DNA from: WQUF01 sp031549885
GTDB lineage: Bacteria; Bacillota; Clostridia; Clostridiales; Clostridiaceae
NCBI GenBank assembly: GCA_031549885.1
Contig: JAVBPD010000143.1
Span: forward strand, 1 to 5,212
Length of the DNA stretch: 5,212 nucleotides
Direction of reading: 5' to 3'
A model generated the notes under the pieces. It made no database searches. It saw only the letters and a list, made by a program, of their open reading frames with translations, and was not told the origin of the DNA. The position numbers and the translations under genes are program-made. Positions 1 through 5,203 of the stretch are shown here, piece by piece. Each line of letters starts with the position of its first letter. Position 1 is the first letter of the stretch.

Positions 1-545
1 ATCCTAGCTGATTTTTCTTCATTTGATATTTCAATATTATCATTTAAATCTTTGCCTACTTTTTCAAGGTCAATAGCAATTGTATATGCATAATAAGATT
101 TGTGAATTTCACTTTGAGCAATATTTCCACCCTCCTTTTGAGTACCTGTTTGTTTTATATATCTGTCAAATAATCCTTTATTCGTCAAAAAATCTAAATC
201 TCCCGAAAAACTTTCAACAGAAATACCATTCGATAATCTTACTACCGCATTCCTAGTTGCAGTTTTTGCTTTACTTGTTTTCATATAACCAAATAAATCA
301 ATTTCAGCATAATCTTTAATAGTAGCATCAGGTGCAAATTGTATAACAGAACCATCTAAAGCAAGCTTTGTATTATCTATACCCATTTGTTCAATAATAT
401 TAAATCTAATAGCTTGCCTAGAAATATAAGTATAACTTTCCCCATCGCCTCTAGTTATTTTTTTTAAAGAGGTAACATTACCTAAACCTTCACCATAATT
501 TAAACTAGATGCCTCAAATATCATAGAAATAGTTAAACCTTTCAT
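1..545 (-). CDS. cas7: Cas7 (Cst2/DevR family), type I-B Cascade backbone subunit, 3' part missing
   Basis: This reading frame is open from the ATG at 545 to the left edge (181 codons plus two bases). The N-terminus MKGLTISMIFEASSLNYGEG, followed by a segment around residues 31-55 containing RGDGESYTYISRQAIRFNI, is characteristic of the Cas7/Cst2/DevR family. About half of a usual family member of roughly 300 residues is visible. In the family, Cas7 is an RRM-fold protein; several copies polymerise along the crRNA spacer to form the backbone of the cytoplasmic Cascade complex. It has no known nuclease role in type I systems. The start overlaps the cas8b stop as TAATG, and a GGAGG at 556-560 lies ten bases upstream, so translation is probably both coupled and independently initiated. 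Nothing looks broken in the visible part. The family call is confident; the C-terminus and exact length cannot be judged. Confidence 0.93.
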   Translation of the reverse strand, partial: MKGLTISMIFEASSLNYGEGLGNVTSLKKITRGDGESYTYISRQAIRFNIIEQMGIDNTKLALDGSVIQFAPDATIKDYAEIDLFGYMKTSKAKTATRNAVVRLSNGISVESFSGDLDFLTNKGLFDRYIKQTGTQKEGGNIAQSEIHKSYYAYTIAIDLEKVGKDLNDNIEISNEEKSAR

Positions 546-931
546 TATTTTTTATCCTCCACTTCATTATTTTTCTTATCTGATTTATCCTTTGGTTTTG
601 GATCTTGTCCTTCCATACCTAGCAAAAATGCATATCCAAAGCTTTGAAATAATTCATCATTATTAAGAGCTTTTCCAAATAAATTAGGAACTTTTAAAGT
701 ATATTTTTCATCTTGTATGTATTTATAAGAATTAATCAAAATATCTACATACTTATATGCATTCCTTGTTTTTAAGGCATTTAACAATTTATAAGTCACT
801 GTATTTATTTTTTTATCATTTTTTGCACTTTCATTATAAGCTGTCCTAAATTCATACCCTTGTGAAATTAAATAGTTTATAGAACCTTCTATATTTAACT
901 CCTTTTTTTGTTTATTGCTGTCTTGCTCCAT
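545..931 (-). CDS. cas11: Predicted Cas11 small subunit translated from an internal start in cas8b
   Basis: An in-frame ATG at 931 (Met469 of Cas8b) is preceded ten bases upstream by GGGAGGG (942-948), a strong Shine-Dalgarno-like sequence encoding Trp-Glu-Gly. Starting here gives a 128-residue protein, MEQDSNKQKKELNIEGSI and onward, sharing the Cas8b C-terminus. It is predicted to be largely helical, with a charged tail. Known background: in several type I systems lacking a separate small-subunit gene, including I-B, I-C and I-D, Cas11 is made by internal initiation near the 3' end of the large-subunit gene, with a product of about this size. It binds as a belly subunit stabilising crRNA and target DNA. 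The ribosome site, position and length are seen directly; expression as a separate protein is inferred. The Met could instead be an ordinary internal residue. No stand-alone small-subunit gene lies in the visible part of the operon. Confidence 0.72.
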   Translation of the reverse strand: MEQDSNKQKKELNIEGSINYLISQGYEFRTAYNESAKNDKKINTVTYKLLNALKTRNAYKYVDILINSYKYIQDEKYTLKVPNLFGKALNNDELFQSFGYAFLLGMEGQDPKPKDKSDKKNNEVEDKK

Positions 932-2335
932 AGATTTATTTCCCTCCCATTTTCTTTTTAAGTCATTCTTTAATACTGTAATACTCTTTTGAACATTAAA
1001 AACCATTGATGCCAGTGATAATCCTGTTTTTTCTTGATGATATAATGTAAGTAATTCATGAATTAAATCATACAAATTTTTATTATTAAAGATCCTCCTC
1101 ATGACTTCATCATAGACATTTAAATAAAATTTTTCTGTAACCTTTATGCAAGATCCCACTGTTGCTTTAATGATGTTTTTGTTTTTATAAATACATAATG
1201 CAATTTCTTTGTTTAAAACATTAAAAGTATAAGGTCTTCTTTCATTCTCAGCATTTAACTTTACTATTTGAATATTTTCAACTTCATTTATTAATTCCTC
1301 ATTACTTGCATTCTCAAATGTACCTGCAATTTTAAAATAGCTTGCGTTTTCTGAATCTTGTATATTTATTTTTTTGCCATCTAAAGTCTTTGGCAATAAT
1401 GCATTTAGGCTTCTTAAATATTCCATTTTTGAATTATTATTTATAAAAAATCCCTTTTTGTTTAATGTTGTAAATCCAGCTGGTATACAAGAATATATAA
1501 TATTGCATATAGGACAAATAATAATATCAGATGAAAAATTCCAATAATGAGCAGTCTTTTTAGAAGTATCTGCACCCATTTTATTTATCCATGTCATATC
1601 AAACTCACTACTTTTAACTTCTAATCCACAATTTGTGCATGTTAACTTAAACTTTTTCTTGTCACTTTCTAAATACTCTTTAACTGAATCCACAAAATGT
1701 TCTTTATAAACTTTATATGCATCTCTGTTACTATTGGTTGATTTCCATATAGCAACATTTGATAAAAAATCAGAGGTAAAAGTATATGTAAATTCTTTTG
1801 ATAGCAAAATTTTTTTAACTTCATCTCTCTTTAAATATTCAATTATATCTAGCAATATTTTAATTTGTTTCTTTACTTCAATAACTATCTCATTATCTAT
1901 GCTCTGATTCTTCTTTAATTTTATTGTTTTAATCTTTTCGATGAGTGAAAGTACATCAACACTTTTATCTAAAATTAAAGCATATCCACTTTTATAACTA
2001 TTTCTTGTAAGCTTACCTTTTATATAATCGAAAATATTATTAAGCTCTTTTAATTTTTCATCATTTAACTTATCTATATTTTTATATAGTTGATCTAAGA
2101 AATTTTCATTTGAAACAATCTCCCCATATGGAGTAAAATCCTCATAATTTTTAATAAAATATAAAAAATACTTTTTTTCAAAATTATCAAATACAGACTC
2201 GTCTACTTTCATATAATTAGAATCTATATTAACTAAATTATTTAAATCAAACATATCATAAGAACTTTTCAAAATCTTATAAAATCCAACAAGCCCTGCA
2301 TTAAAAAGCCAATCATTAATCTCAAGTTTAATCAC
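545..2335 (-). CDS. cas8b: Cas8b1/Cst1, large subunit of type I-B Cascade
   Basis: This is a 596-residue protein recognised as the Cst1 type of Cas8b. Near the N-terminus is NDWLFNAGLVGF (residues 7-18). A zinc-finger-like four-cysteine set follows: CTNC at 233-236 and CPIC at 274-277. The C-terminal third is helical, contains VPNLFGKALNNDELFQSFGY (549-568), and ends in a lysine/aspartate-rich tail. In type I-B systems this subunit caps Cascade, reads the PAM, opens target DNA and helps recruit Cas3. The start is GTG at 2335: the frame from there gives the expected Cst1 N-terminus, and the next in-frame Met is only at residue 27, past the conserved segment. A GGGGGTG lies nine bases upstream. 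The gene begins six bases after the cas6 stop and overlaps cas7, so it sits inside one operon. The weak GTG start fits a one-copy subunit. An internal start for a small subunit is listed separately. Confidence 0.94.
   Translation of the reverse strand: MIKLEINDWLFNAGLVGFYKILKSSYDMFDLNNLVNIDSNYMKVDESVFDNFEKKYFLYFIKNYEDFTPYGEIVSNENFLDQLYKNIDKLNDEKLKELNNIFDYIKGKLTRNSYKSGYALILDKSVDVLSLIEKIKTIKLKKNQSIDNEIVIEVKKQIKILLDIIEYLKRDEVKKILLSKEFTYTFTSDFLSNVAIWKSTNSNRDAYKVYKEHFVDSVKEYLESDKKKFKLTCTNCGLEVKSSEFDMTWINKMGADTSKKTAHYWNFSSDIIICPICNIIYSCIPAGFTTLNKKGFFINNNSKMEYLRSLNALLPKTLDGKKINIQDSENASYFKIAGTFENASNEELINEVENIQIVKLNAENERRPYTFNVLNKEIALCIYKNKNIIKATVGSCIKVTEKFYLNVYDEVMRRIFNNKNLYDLIHELLTLYHQEKTGLSLASMVFNVQKSITVLKNDLKRKWEGNKSMEQDSNKQKKELNIEGSINYLISQGYEFRTAYNESAKNDKKINTVTYKLLNALKTRNAYKYVDILINSYKYIQDEKYTLKVPNLFGKALNNDELFQSFGYAFLLGMEGQDPKPKDKSDKKNNEVEDKK
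555..562 (-). promoter_or_regulatory. Ribosome binding site for cas7
   Basis: The minus strand carries GTGGAGGA, with GGAGG ending ten bases before the cas7 ATG at 545. It lies inside the last codons of cas8b. It gives cas7 its own strong initiation signal in addition to the TAATG stop-start overlap, as suits the most abundant Cascade subunit. Confidence 0.75.
942..948 (-). promoter_or_regulatory. Internal ribosome binding site for Cas11
   Basis: The minus strand reads GGGAGGG, then AAATAAATCT, then ATG. Such a guanine run is exceptional in this AT-rich gene and has the right polarity and roughly the right spacing (10-11 bases) for ribosome entry. It decides the proposed internal start at 931. 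Confidence 0.65.
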
Positions 2336-2341
2336 TAAGCC

Positions 2342-3076
2342 TTACACCCCCACTACCTCAAGCATACCAAAACCTTGCCCGCGTCTAAATGAAAGCCCTG
2401 ATTTGTATAAAAAATTCAAATCTTCTTTATCTCCACTTAATTTAAATAAACCCTTTAAAGAATTTATAATATAAAATTTTTTACCTGTGTTCTTTGTAAA
2501 TTCAGTTATTTCTTCTTTAACAACTACTCTTTTAAGGTTAATGTTTTCAAATTCCAAGCTTTTCCTTAAACCATAACCACGTAATGATGATAAAACAGTC
2601 TCAGCTAAATAGTTAAGCTCATTTTCAAAATTCCTATCCTCTACATCAAGTATCTTATTTGTTTTATTTTTAACCACTAGCGGAGACGCAGTTGAAAAAA
2701 TAACTTCGTTTGAATTAATAATCTTTTCTTTTACAAGATAAAAATTATTTCTATAAATCTTATAATTGTTGTATTCATACGATTTGAGGCTTAAAATTCC
2801 ATTATAAGCATAAAGACCAGTCTCATAGTTTGAGCTTGAAAAATAAAAATTAAATCCATCAGCAAGAATAAATTCATCATTTTCTAATTTGAATTCAGAA
2901 AGTTTTATAGAGAATGTAAAATCCTTAATTTTTTTATTCTTTTTACCATTAAAATCGTAAAGACTATTAAAATACTCCTTATCTGAAATTTCTAATGCTC
3001 TTTTAATTAAACTTACAAACATCATCTGGTACGCTACTGGCAATCTTTCACATGAAAAATTAATACAAAATCTCAT
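2342..3076 (-). CDS. cas6: Cas6, CRISPR RNA-processing endoribonuclease, first gene of the cas operon
   Basis: A 244-residue protein, the usual Cas6 size. It should cut precursor CRISPR RNA within each repeat to yield crRNAs and pass them to Cascade. Evidence: the N-terminal strand-helix pattern (residues 1-30, with LPVAYQMMFVSLIKRALE), the position as first gene upstream of cst1 and cst2, and the C-terminal glycine-rich loop GLSFRRGQGFGMLEVV (227-242), the hallmark of the Cas6 RAMP fold. The ATG at 3076 follows AAAGGAG (3084-3090) with suitable spacing. cas8b starts six bases after the stop. Odd point: there is no histidine anywhere in the protein, although many Cas6 enzymes use a histidine near residue 30-50 as general base or acid. 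Tyr35, Tyr40 and the lysines at 45-51 occupy that stretch. It may use another mechanism, as some Cas6 proteins do. Family assignment is firm; the catalytic residue is unknown. Confidence 0.92.
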   Translation of the reverse strand: MRFCINFSCERLPVAYQMMFVSLIKRALEISDKEYFNSLYDFNGKKNKKIKDFTFSIKLSEFKLENDEFILADGFNFYFSSSNYETGLYAYNGILSLKSYEYNNYKIYRNNFYLVKEKIINSNEVIFSTASPLVVKNKTNKILDVEDRNFENELNYLAETVLSSLRGYGLRKSLEFENINLKRVVVKEEITEFTKNTGKKFYIINSLKGLFKLSGDKEDLNFLYKSGLSFRRGQGFGMLEVVGV

Positions 3077-3083
3077 AAATTCA

Positions 3084-3090
3084 CTCCTTT
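3084..3090 (-). promoter_or_regulatory. Ribosome binding site for cas6
   Basis: The minus strand reads AAAGGAG, then TGAATTT, then ATG at 3076. The spacing from GGAG is seven bases, which is optimal and fixes the cas6 start. Confidence 0.85.
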
Positions 3091-3118
3091 CATTTATTTT
3101 GTTATCTTTTATATTTTT

Positions 3119-3124
3119 ATTGTA
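3119..3124 (-). promoter_or_regulatory. Candidate -10 element of the cas operon promoter
   Basis: The minus strand reads TACAAT (five of six to TATAAT), followed by AAAAATATAAAAG. A start about seven bases downstream would give a leader of roughly 36 bases before the cas6 ATG. No good -35 is seen at 16-18 bases; the GGACA palindrome sits near that place instead. The same TACAATAAAAA string occurs upstream of the WYL gene. Confidence 0.45.
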
Positions 3125-3135
3125 TAAAATAGTTT

Positions 3136-3150
3136 GGACAAATACTGTCC
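3136..3150. promoter_or_regulatory. Candidate operator upstream of the cas operon (GGACA-N5-TGTCC)
   Basis: A perfect inverted repeat, GGACA AATAC TGTCC, lies eleven bases upstream of the candidate -10, where a -35 element would be. Its GC-containing arms stand out in an almost pure AT gap. The geometry (15 bases, dimer-sized) suits a dimeric DNA-binding regulator; the adjacent WYL protein is an obvious but unproven candidate. No copy of this repeat was found upstream of the WYL gene. Confidence 0.45.
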
Positions 3151-3326
3151 CATAAATAATTTGAAAAAATTATTTTTAAGTTGTAGAATAATATACAGGC
3201 ATAATATTAAATAAATATATATAAGTTTATTTAATAGATAGTGCTATATATTATTATGTTATTAAATAAATTCTATAATCATTTATTTCCCAATAATAAC
3301 TAAAATTATTTTTTAAAATAAAAAAC

Positions 3327-3345
3327 ATCTTGAATAAATCAAGAT
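3327..3345 (-). terminator. Hairpin with T-tracts, candidate bidirectional terminator
   Basis: ATCTTGA and TCAAGAT form a perfect 7-bp stem around the five-base loop ATAAA. On the minus strand it is followed by GTTTTTTATTTT, and on the plus strand by ATTTTT. It lies about 100 bases after the WYL stop and upstream of the cas promoter, so it would end WYL transcription. The stem is weak, with two GC pairs. Confidence 0.55.
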
Positions 3346-3411
3346 ATTTTTACACATAGTTAATATTTAACTCTCAAATCATTTTATTGATAGGTCCATT
3401 TTAGAATATTT

Positions 3412-3446
3412 ATATAAAAAAATCAATCCACTGCATTTTGATTTTT
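3412..3446 (-). terminator. Hairpin at the WYL gene stop with T-tract, candidate terminator
   Basis: On the minus strand AAAAATCAA, an eleven-base loop and TTGATTTTT form a nine-pair stem running directly into further Ts. The left arm includes part of the WYL stop codon (TAA, 3447-3445). Almost all pairs are A-T, so it is weak on its own; it may act together with the hairpin at 3327-3345. Confidence 0.4.
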
Positions 3447-4386
3447 ATATATTCTTCATCATATTTTCCAAAGTCTCTTTAACCTTTTCTCTAAGTTCAA
3501 GAGGTTCCAATATTGTAACACAATCCTTCATTGTCAATATCCATTTTATAATCTCAATATCGCCACGCAGCTGGGCTTCATAAATCAAACAATCATTTTC
3601 CCAATACTTTTTCTCGTTATCAATCCAAAATTTCTCATAAATAGTAGCAGCAATAGGTCTTTTAATTTTAAGCTTTAAATTATAAATTTCACCATTATTA
3701 ATAAACCCCAAAGATTTATCAAGTTTATCTAAATCATATTTGTTTTTATCAAATTTTTTACTTGTTACAATAGCATTTTCAATTCTAATCAATTTAAAAT
3801 CTCTATTATCATCTTTTTCAGTGCAAAACGCTTTAACATAAATACTTCCTTCATTGCTAACAAACCTAATAGGATGAATCCATCGCCTTGATTCTTTCCC
3901 AGTTGCTCCAACATAATCAATAGATACCACAAAACTTTCATCCATAGCCCATTGTATCTTTTTATAAATCTCCATTACTTTTTCATCCTTTATTTCCTCC
4001 TCTGATCCTTTTAACAATAGGCTATCATCAAACACATTTTCATTAAAATTCTTTAAATTCTTAATTTCTCCAACAAGCTTTTCGATTTTATCAGCATAAA
4101 TATGTATTCCATTTTTCTTCAAAAGATCTTTACACAAAACAAGCGATTTTATTATATCATCATCAATTGTTATTTGATTAATAAAAAAATCATTATCCAT
4201 AAGCTTATATTTTTTATTATCTTTAACAATTTTAATTCCCATTTTATTTAAAGTATTTAAATATCTTTTGCATTCCTTTTCACTTCTAGATAATAACTCA
4301 CCCAAGTCTTTAATATCTAAAGACTTTTCTTTTTTTAATTTTAAAAGAATAGTTAAAGCATATTCCACTGATTTTACAGTATCCAT
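3445..4386 (-). CDS. WYL-WCX family transcriptional regulator next to the cas operon
   Basis: A 313-residue cytoplasmic regulator. Residues about 1-60 form a winged helix-turn-helix (MDTVKSVEYALTILLKLKKE, then a recognition-helix region LLSRSEKECKRYLNTL). Residues about 142-207 are a WYL domain, with RRWIHPIRFV, YVKAFC and FKLIRIENA; the signature WYL triplet is IYV here (182-184). Residues about 235-310 are the WCX extension, with IIKWILTMKDCVTILEPLEL. WYL domains are thought to sense nucleic acid or nucleotide ligands, and WYL regulators are repeatedly found beside CRISPR-cas loci. The start is ATG at 4386: AGGAG (4395-4399) lies eight bases upstream, whereas an in-frame GTG at 4395 falls inside that ribosome site. 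The gene points toward cas6 but is separated by a 368-base gap with terminators. Control of the cas operon is inference from position. Confidence 0.88.
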   Translation of the reverse strand: MDTVKSVEYALTILLKLKKEKSLDIKDLGELLSRSEKECKRYLNTLNKMGIKIVKDNKKYKLMDNDFFINQITIDDDIIKSLVLCKDLLKKNGIHIYADKIEKLVGEIKNLKNFNENVFDDSLLLKGSEEEIKDEKVMEIYKKIQWAMDESFVVSIDYVGATGKESRRWIHPIRFVSNEGSIYVKAFCTEKDDNRDFKLIRIENAIVTSKKFDKNKYDLDKLDKSLGFINNGEIYNLKLKIKRPIAATIYEKFWIDNEKKYWENDCLIYEAQLRGDIEIIKWILTMKDCVTILEPLELREKVKETLENMMKNI

Positions 4387-4394
4387 TTCAATCA

Positions 4395-4401
4395 CTCCTT
4401 T
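4395..4401 (-). promoter_or_regulatory. Ribosome binding site that decides the WYL gene start
   Basis: The minus strand reads AAAGGAG, then TGATTGAA, then ATG. The eight-base spacing supports the ATG at 4386. The GTG at 4395 overlaps the last G of GGAG and cannot use this site. Confidence 0.8.
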
Positions 4402-4419
4402 TAATCAATCACATTTTTT

Positions 4420-4429
4420 ATTGTACAAT
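4420..4429 (-). promoter_or_regulatory. Candidate -10 and overlapping palindrome of the WYL gene promoter
   Basis: The minus strand has TACAAT (4425-4420) inside the perfect palindrome ATTGTACAAT. A start about seven bases downstream would leave a leader of roughly 27 bases. No good -35 is visible at 17 bases. The palindrome could be an operator for self-regulation, but at ten bases it could also be chance. Confidence 0.35.
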
Positions 4430-4495
4430 TTTTAATAAAATAAGGCCATTACTTTATTTTACTGTTAACCCCTAAAATAAAATTTATAAACCACC

Positions 4496-4524
4496 TTGAC
4501 ATCATGAACCAATATTCATATGAT
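4496..4524 (+). promoter_or_regulatory. Sigma-A promoter of the TetR-family gene
   Basis: TTGACA (4496-4501, perfect -35), a 17-base spacer and TATGAT (4519-4524, five of six to the -10 consensus) make a near-ideal housekeeping promoter. Transcription would start near 4531, giving a leader of about 33 bases before the ATG at 4564. Confidence 0.85.
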
Positions 4525-4532
4525 ATGAATAT
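4512..4532. promoter_or_regulatory. Palindromic operator overlapping the TetR gene -10
   Basis: Perfect nine-base arms ATATTCATA and TATGAATAT flank a TGA centre and cover the whole -10 box. An additional half-site ATTCATA follows at 4535-4541. Position and size are those of a TetR-family autoregulatory operator, so bound repressor would block RNA polymerase. Binding by the adjacent gene's product is inferred. Confidence 0.75.
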
Positions 4533-4552
4533 AAATTCATAAATATAAAAAA

Positions 4553-4556
4553 GGAG
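4553..4556 (+). promoter_or_regulatory. Ribosome binding site for the TetR-family gene
   Basis: AAAAAAGGAG followed by seven bases and ATG at 4564. Strong and well spaced, it fixes the start. Confidence 0.85.
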
Positions 4557-4563
4557 CACAGCT

Positions 4564-5202
4564 ATGCCAACAAAAACATTTAAAAGATTGGATGATGAGA
4601 AAAAGGAGCGTATCTTGCGTTCTTCAATTAGTGAATTTCATACACATGGTTTTGAAAAGGCTAAAATTGAAAACATAGCACAAAAAGCAGAAGTTGCAAC
4701 TGGTAGCATGTATCAATATTTTGAAGACAAAAAAGAGCTTTTCCATTATTGCGCTACTTGGTCATTAGAATATTTTTTTAAAGAGGTAAATTTGCAAACA
4801 CCGATGAGCGAAATGGACATTTTTGATTATTGTCTTTCAAACAGCCGTCAACGCATTGATCTACTTAAAAAAGACCCATTATTGTTGCTATTTATGCAGG
4901 ATTTAACATCCAGCAAATTCGGAAGTTTAACAGCAGAATCAATGAAAGAGATAATGCAATTAGATAATGAATATATGCTAAATATGGTAATCAACGGCAA
5001 GAAAAAAGGCACAATACGAGAAGATGTTGATGATGATTTACTTGTTATGTTTATTAATGGAGCTGTTAGTAAAGTAGATGAATATATTTTTGAGGAAGGT
5101 TTAAAGGATAATTTCGAGTATGCTAATGAGCAGTATACTAAGGTTGAAAACATATTAAATAAAATGGTTCTCTTATTAAAAGAAGGAATAGGGAGATGTT
5201 AA
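4564..5202 (+). CDS. TetR/AcrR-family transcriptional repressor
   Basis: A 212-residue protein with a typical TetR N-terminal DNA-binding domain: KKERILRSSISEFHTHGFEK (residues 13-32) and the helix-turn-helix IENIAQKAEVATGSMYQYF (35-53), followed by DKKELF. The remainder (about 60-212) is all-helical and should form the dimer and ligand pocket; it is variable in the family, so the inducer cannot be named. The ATG at 4564 follows AAGGAG with seven-base spacing. The gene has its own strong promoter with an overlapping palindrome and is therefore probably self-repressing. A further gene starts one base after its stop, most likely its co-regulated target; in many clostridia such a partner is a transporter, but that cannot be seen here. 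Codon use differs from the cas side, with several CGT/CGC arginines where the cas and WYL genes mostly use AGA. Confidence 0.92.
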   Translation: MPTKTFKRLDDEKKERILRSSISEFHTHGFEKAKIENIAQKAEVATGSMYQYFEDKKELFHYCATWSLEYFFKEVNLQTPMSEMDIFDYCLSNSRQRIDLLKKDPLLLLFMQDLTSSKFGSLTAESMKEIMQLDNEYMLNMVINGKKKGTIREDVDDDLLVMFINGAVSKVDEYIFEEGLKDNFEYANEQYTKVENILNKMVLLLKEGIGRC

Positions 5203-5203
5203 C

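Larger units (their letters stand above)
3077..3444. other. Non-coding AT-rich gap between the WYL regulator gene and the cas operon
   Basis: No convincing gene or CRISPR repeat is present on either strand. Reading in the minus direction from the WYL stop, it holds two hairpins with T-tracts (about 3418-3446 and 3327-3345), then AT-rich inverted and direct copies of TATTAAATAAA (3205-3215, inverted at 3226-3236, direct again at 3260-3270). These are followed by a perfect AT-only hairpin (3154-3175), the GGACA-N5-TGTCC palindrome (3136-3150), a -10-like TACAAT (3119-3124) and the cas6 ribosome site. The region therefore looks like a terminator zone followed by the cas operon promoter. The AT-rich repeats could be chance at this composition. 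Confidence 0.7.

Noticed and set aside
131..139. Strong AAAAGGAGG on the minus strand inside cas7 as a second internal gene start
   Set aside because: No ATG, GTG or TTG lies in frame at a suitable distance (the in-frame codon at the right place is ATT), so there is no supported internal product.
3154..3175. Perfect 9-bp AT-only hairpin (AAATAATTT, loop GAAA, AAATTATTT) as a terminator or regulator site
   Set aside because: It has no GC pairs, so it would be unstable in RNA, and such inverted repeats are common by chance in this composition. It could at most be an AT-rich promoter upstream element.
3205..3270. Three copies of TATTAAATAAA (direct at 3205 and 3260, inverted at 3226) as a binding array
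   Set aside because: In about 370 bases of nearly pure A/T sequence an 11-base match is expected about once by chance. They have no GC-containing core and no clear relation to the promoter. Kept only as a description of the gap.
3358..3372. Palindrome AGTTAA-TAT-TTAACT as an operator
   Set aside because: The arms are short, the site is far from any promoter candidate and lies in the terminator zone, so it is most likely chance.
3077..3444. A CRISPR array or leader beside the cas operon
   Set aside because: No repeat of about 30 bases recurs at regular spacing anywhere in the window; the array must lie elsewhere.
4387..4395. GTG at 4395 as start of the WYL regulator (316 residues)
   Set aside because: The GTG overlaps the GGAG ribosome site that is ideally placed for the ATG at 4386, so the 313-residue form is preferred.
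4848..5153. 101-codon open frame on the minus strand
   Set aside because: It lies wholly within the TetR-family gene on the opposite strand, has a Ser/Leu-rich composition typical of an antisense shadow, and lacks a ribosome site.
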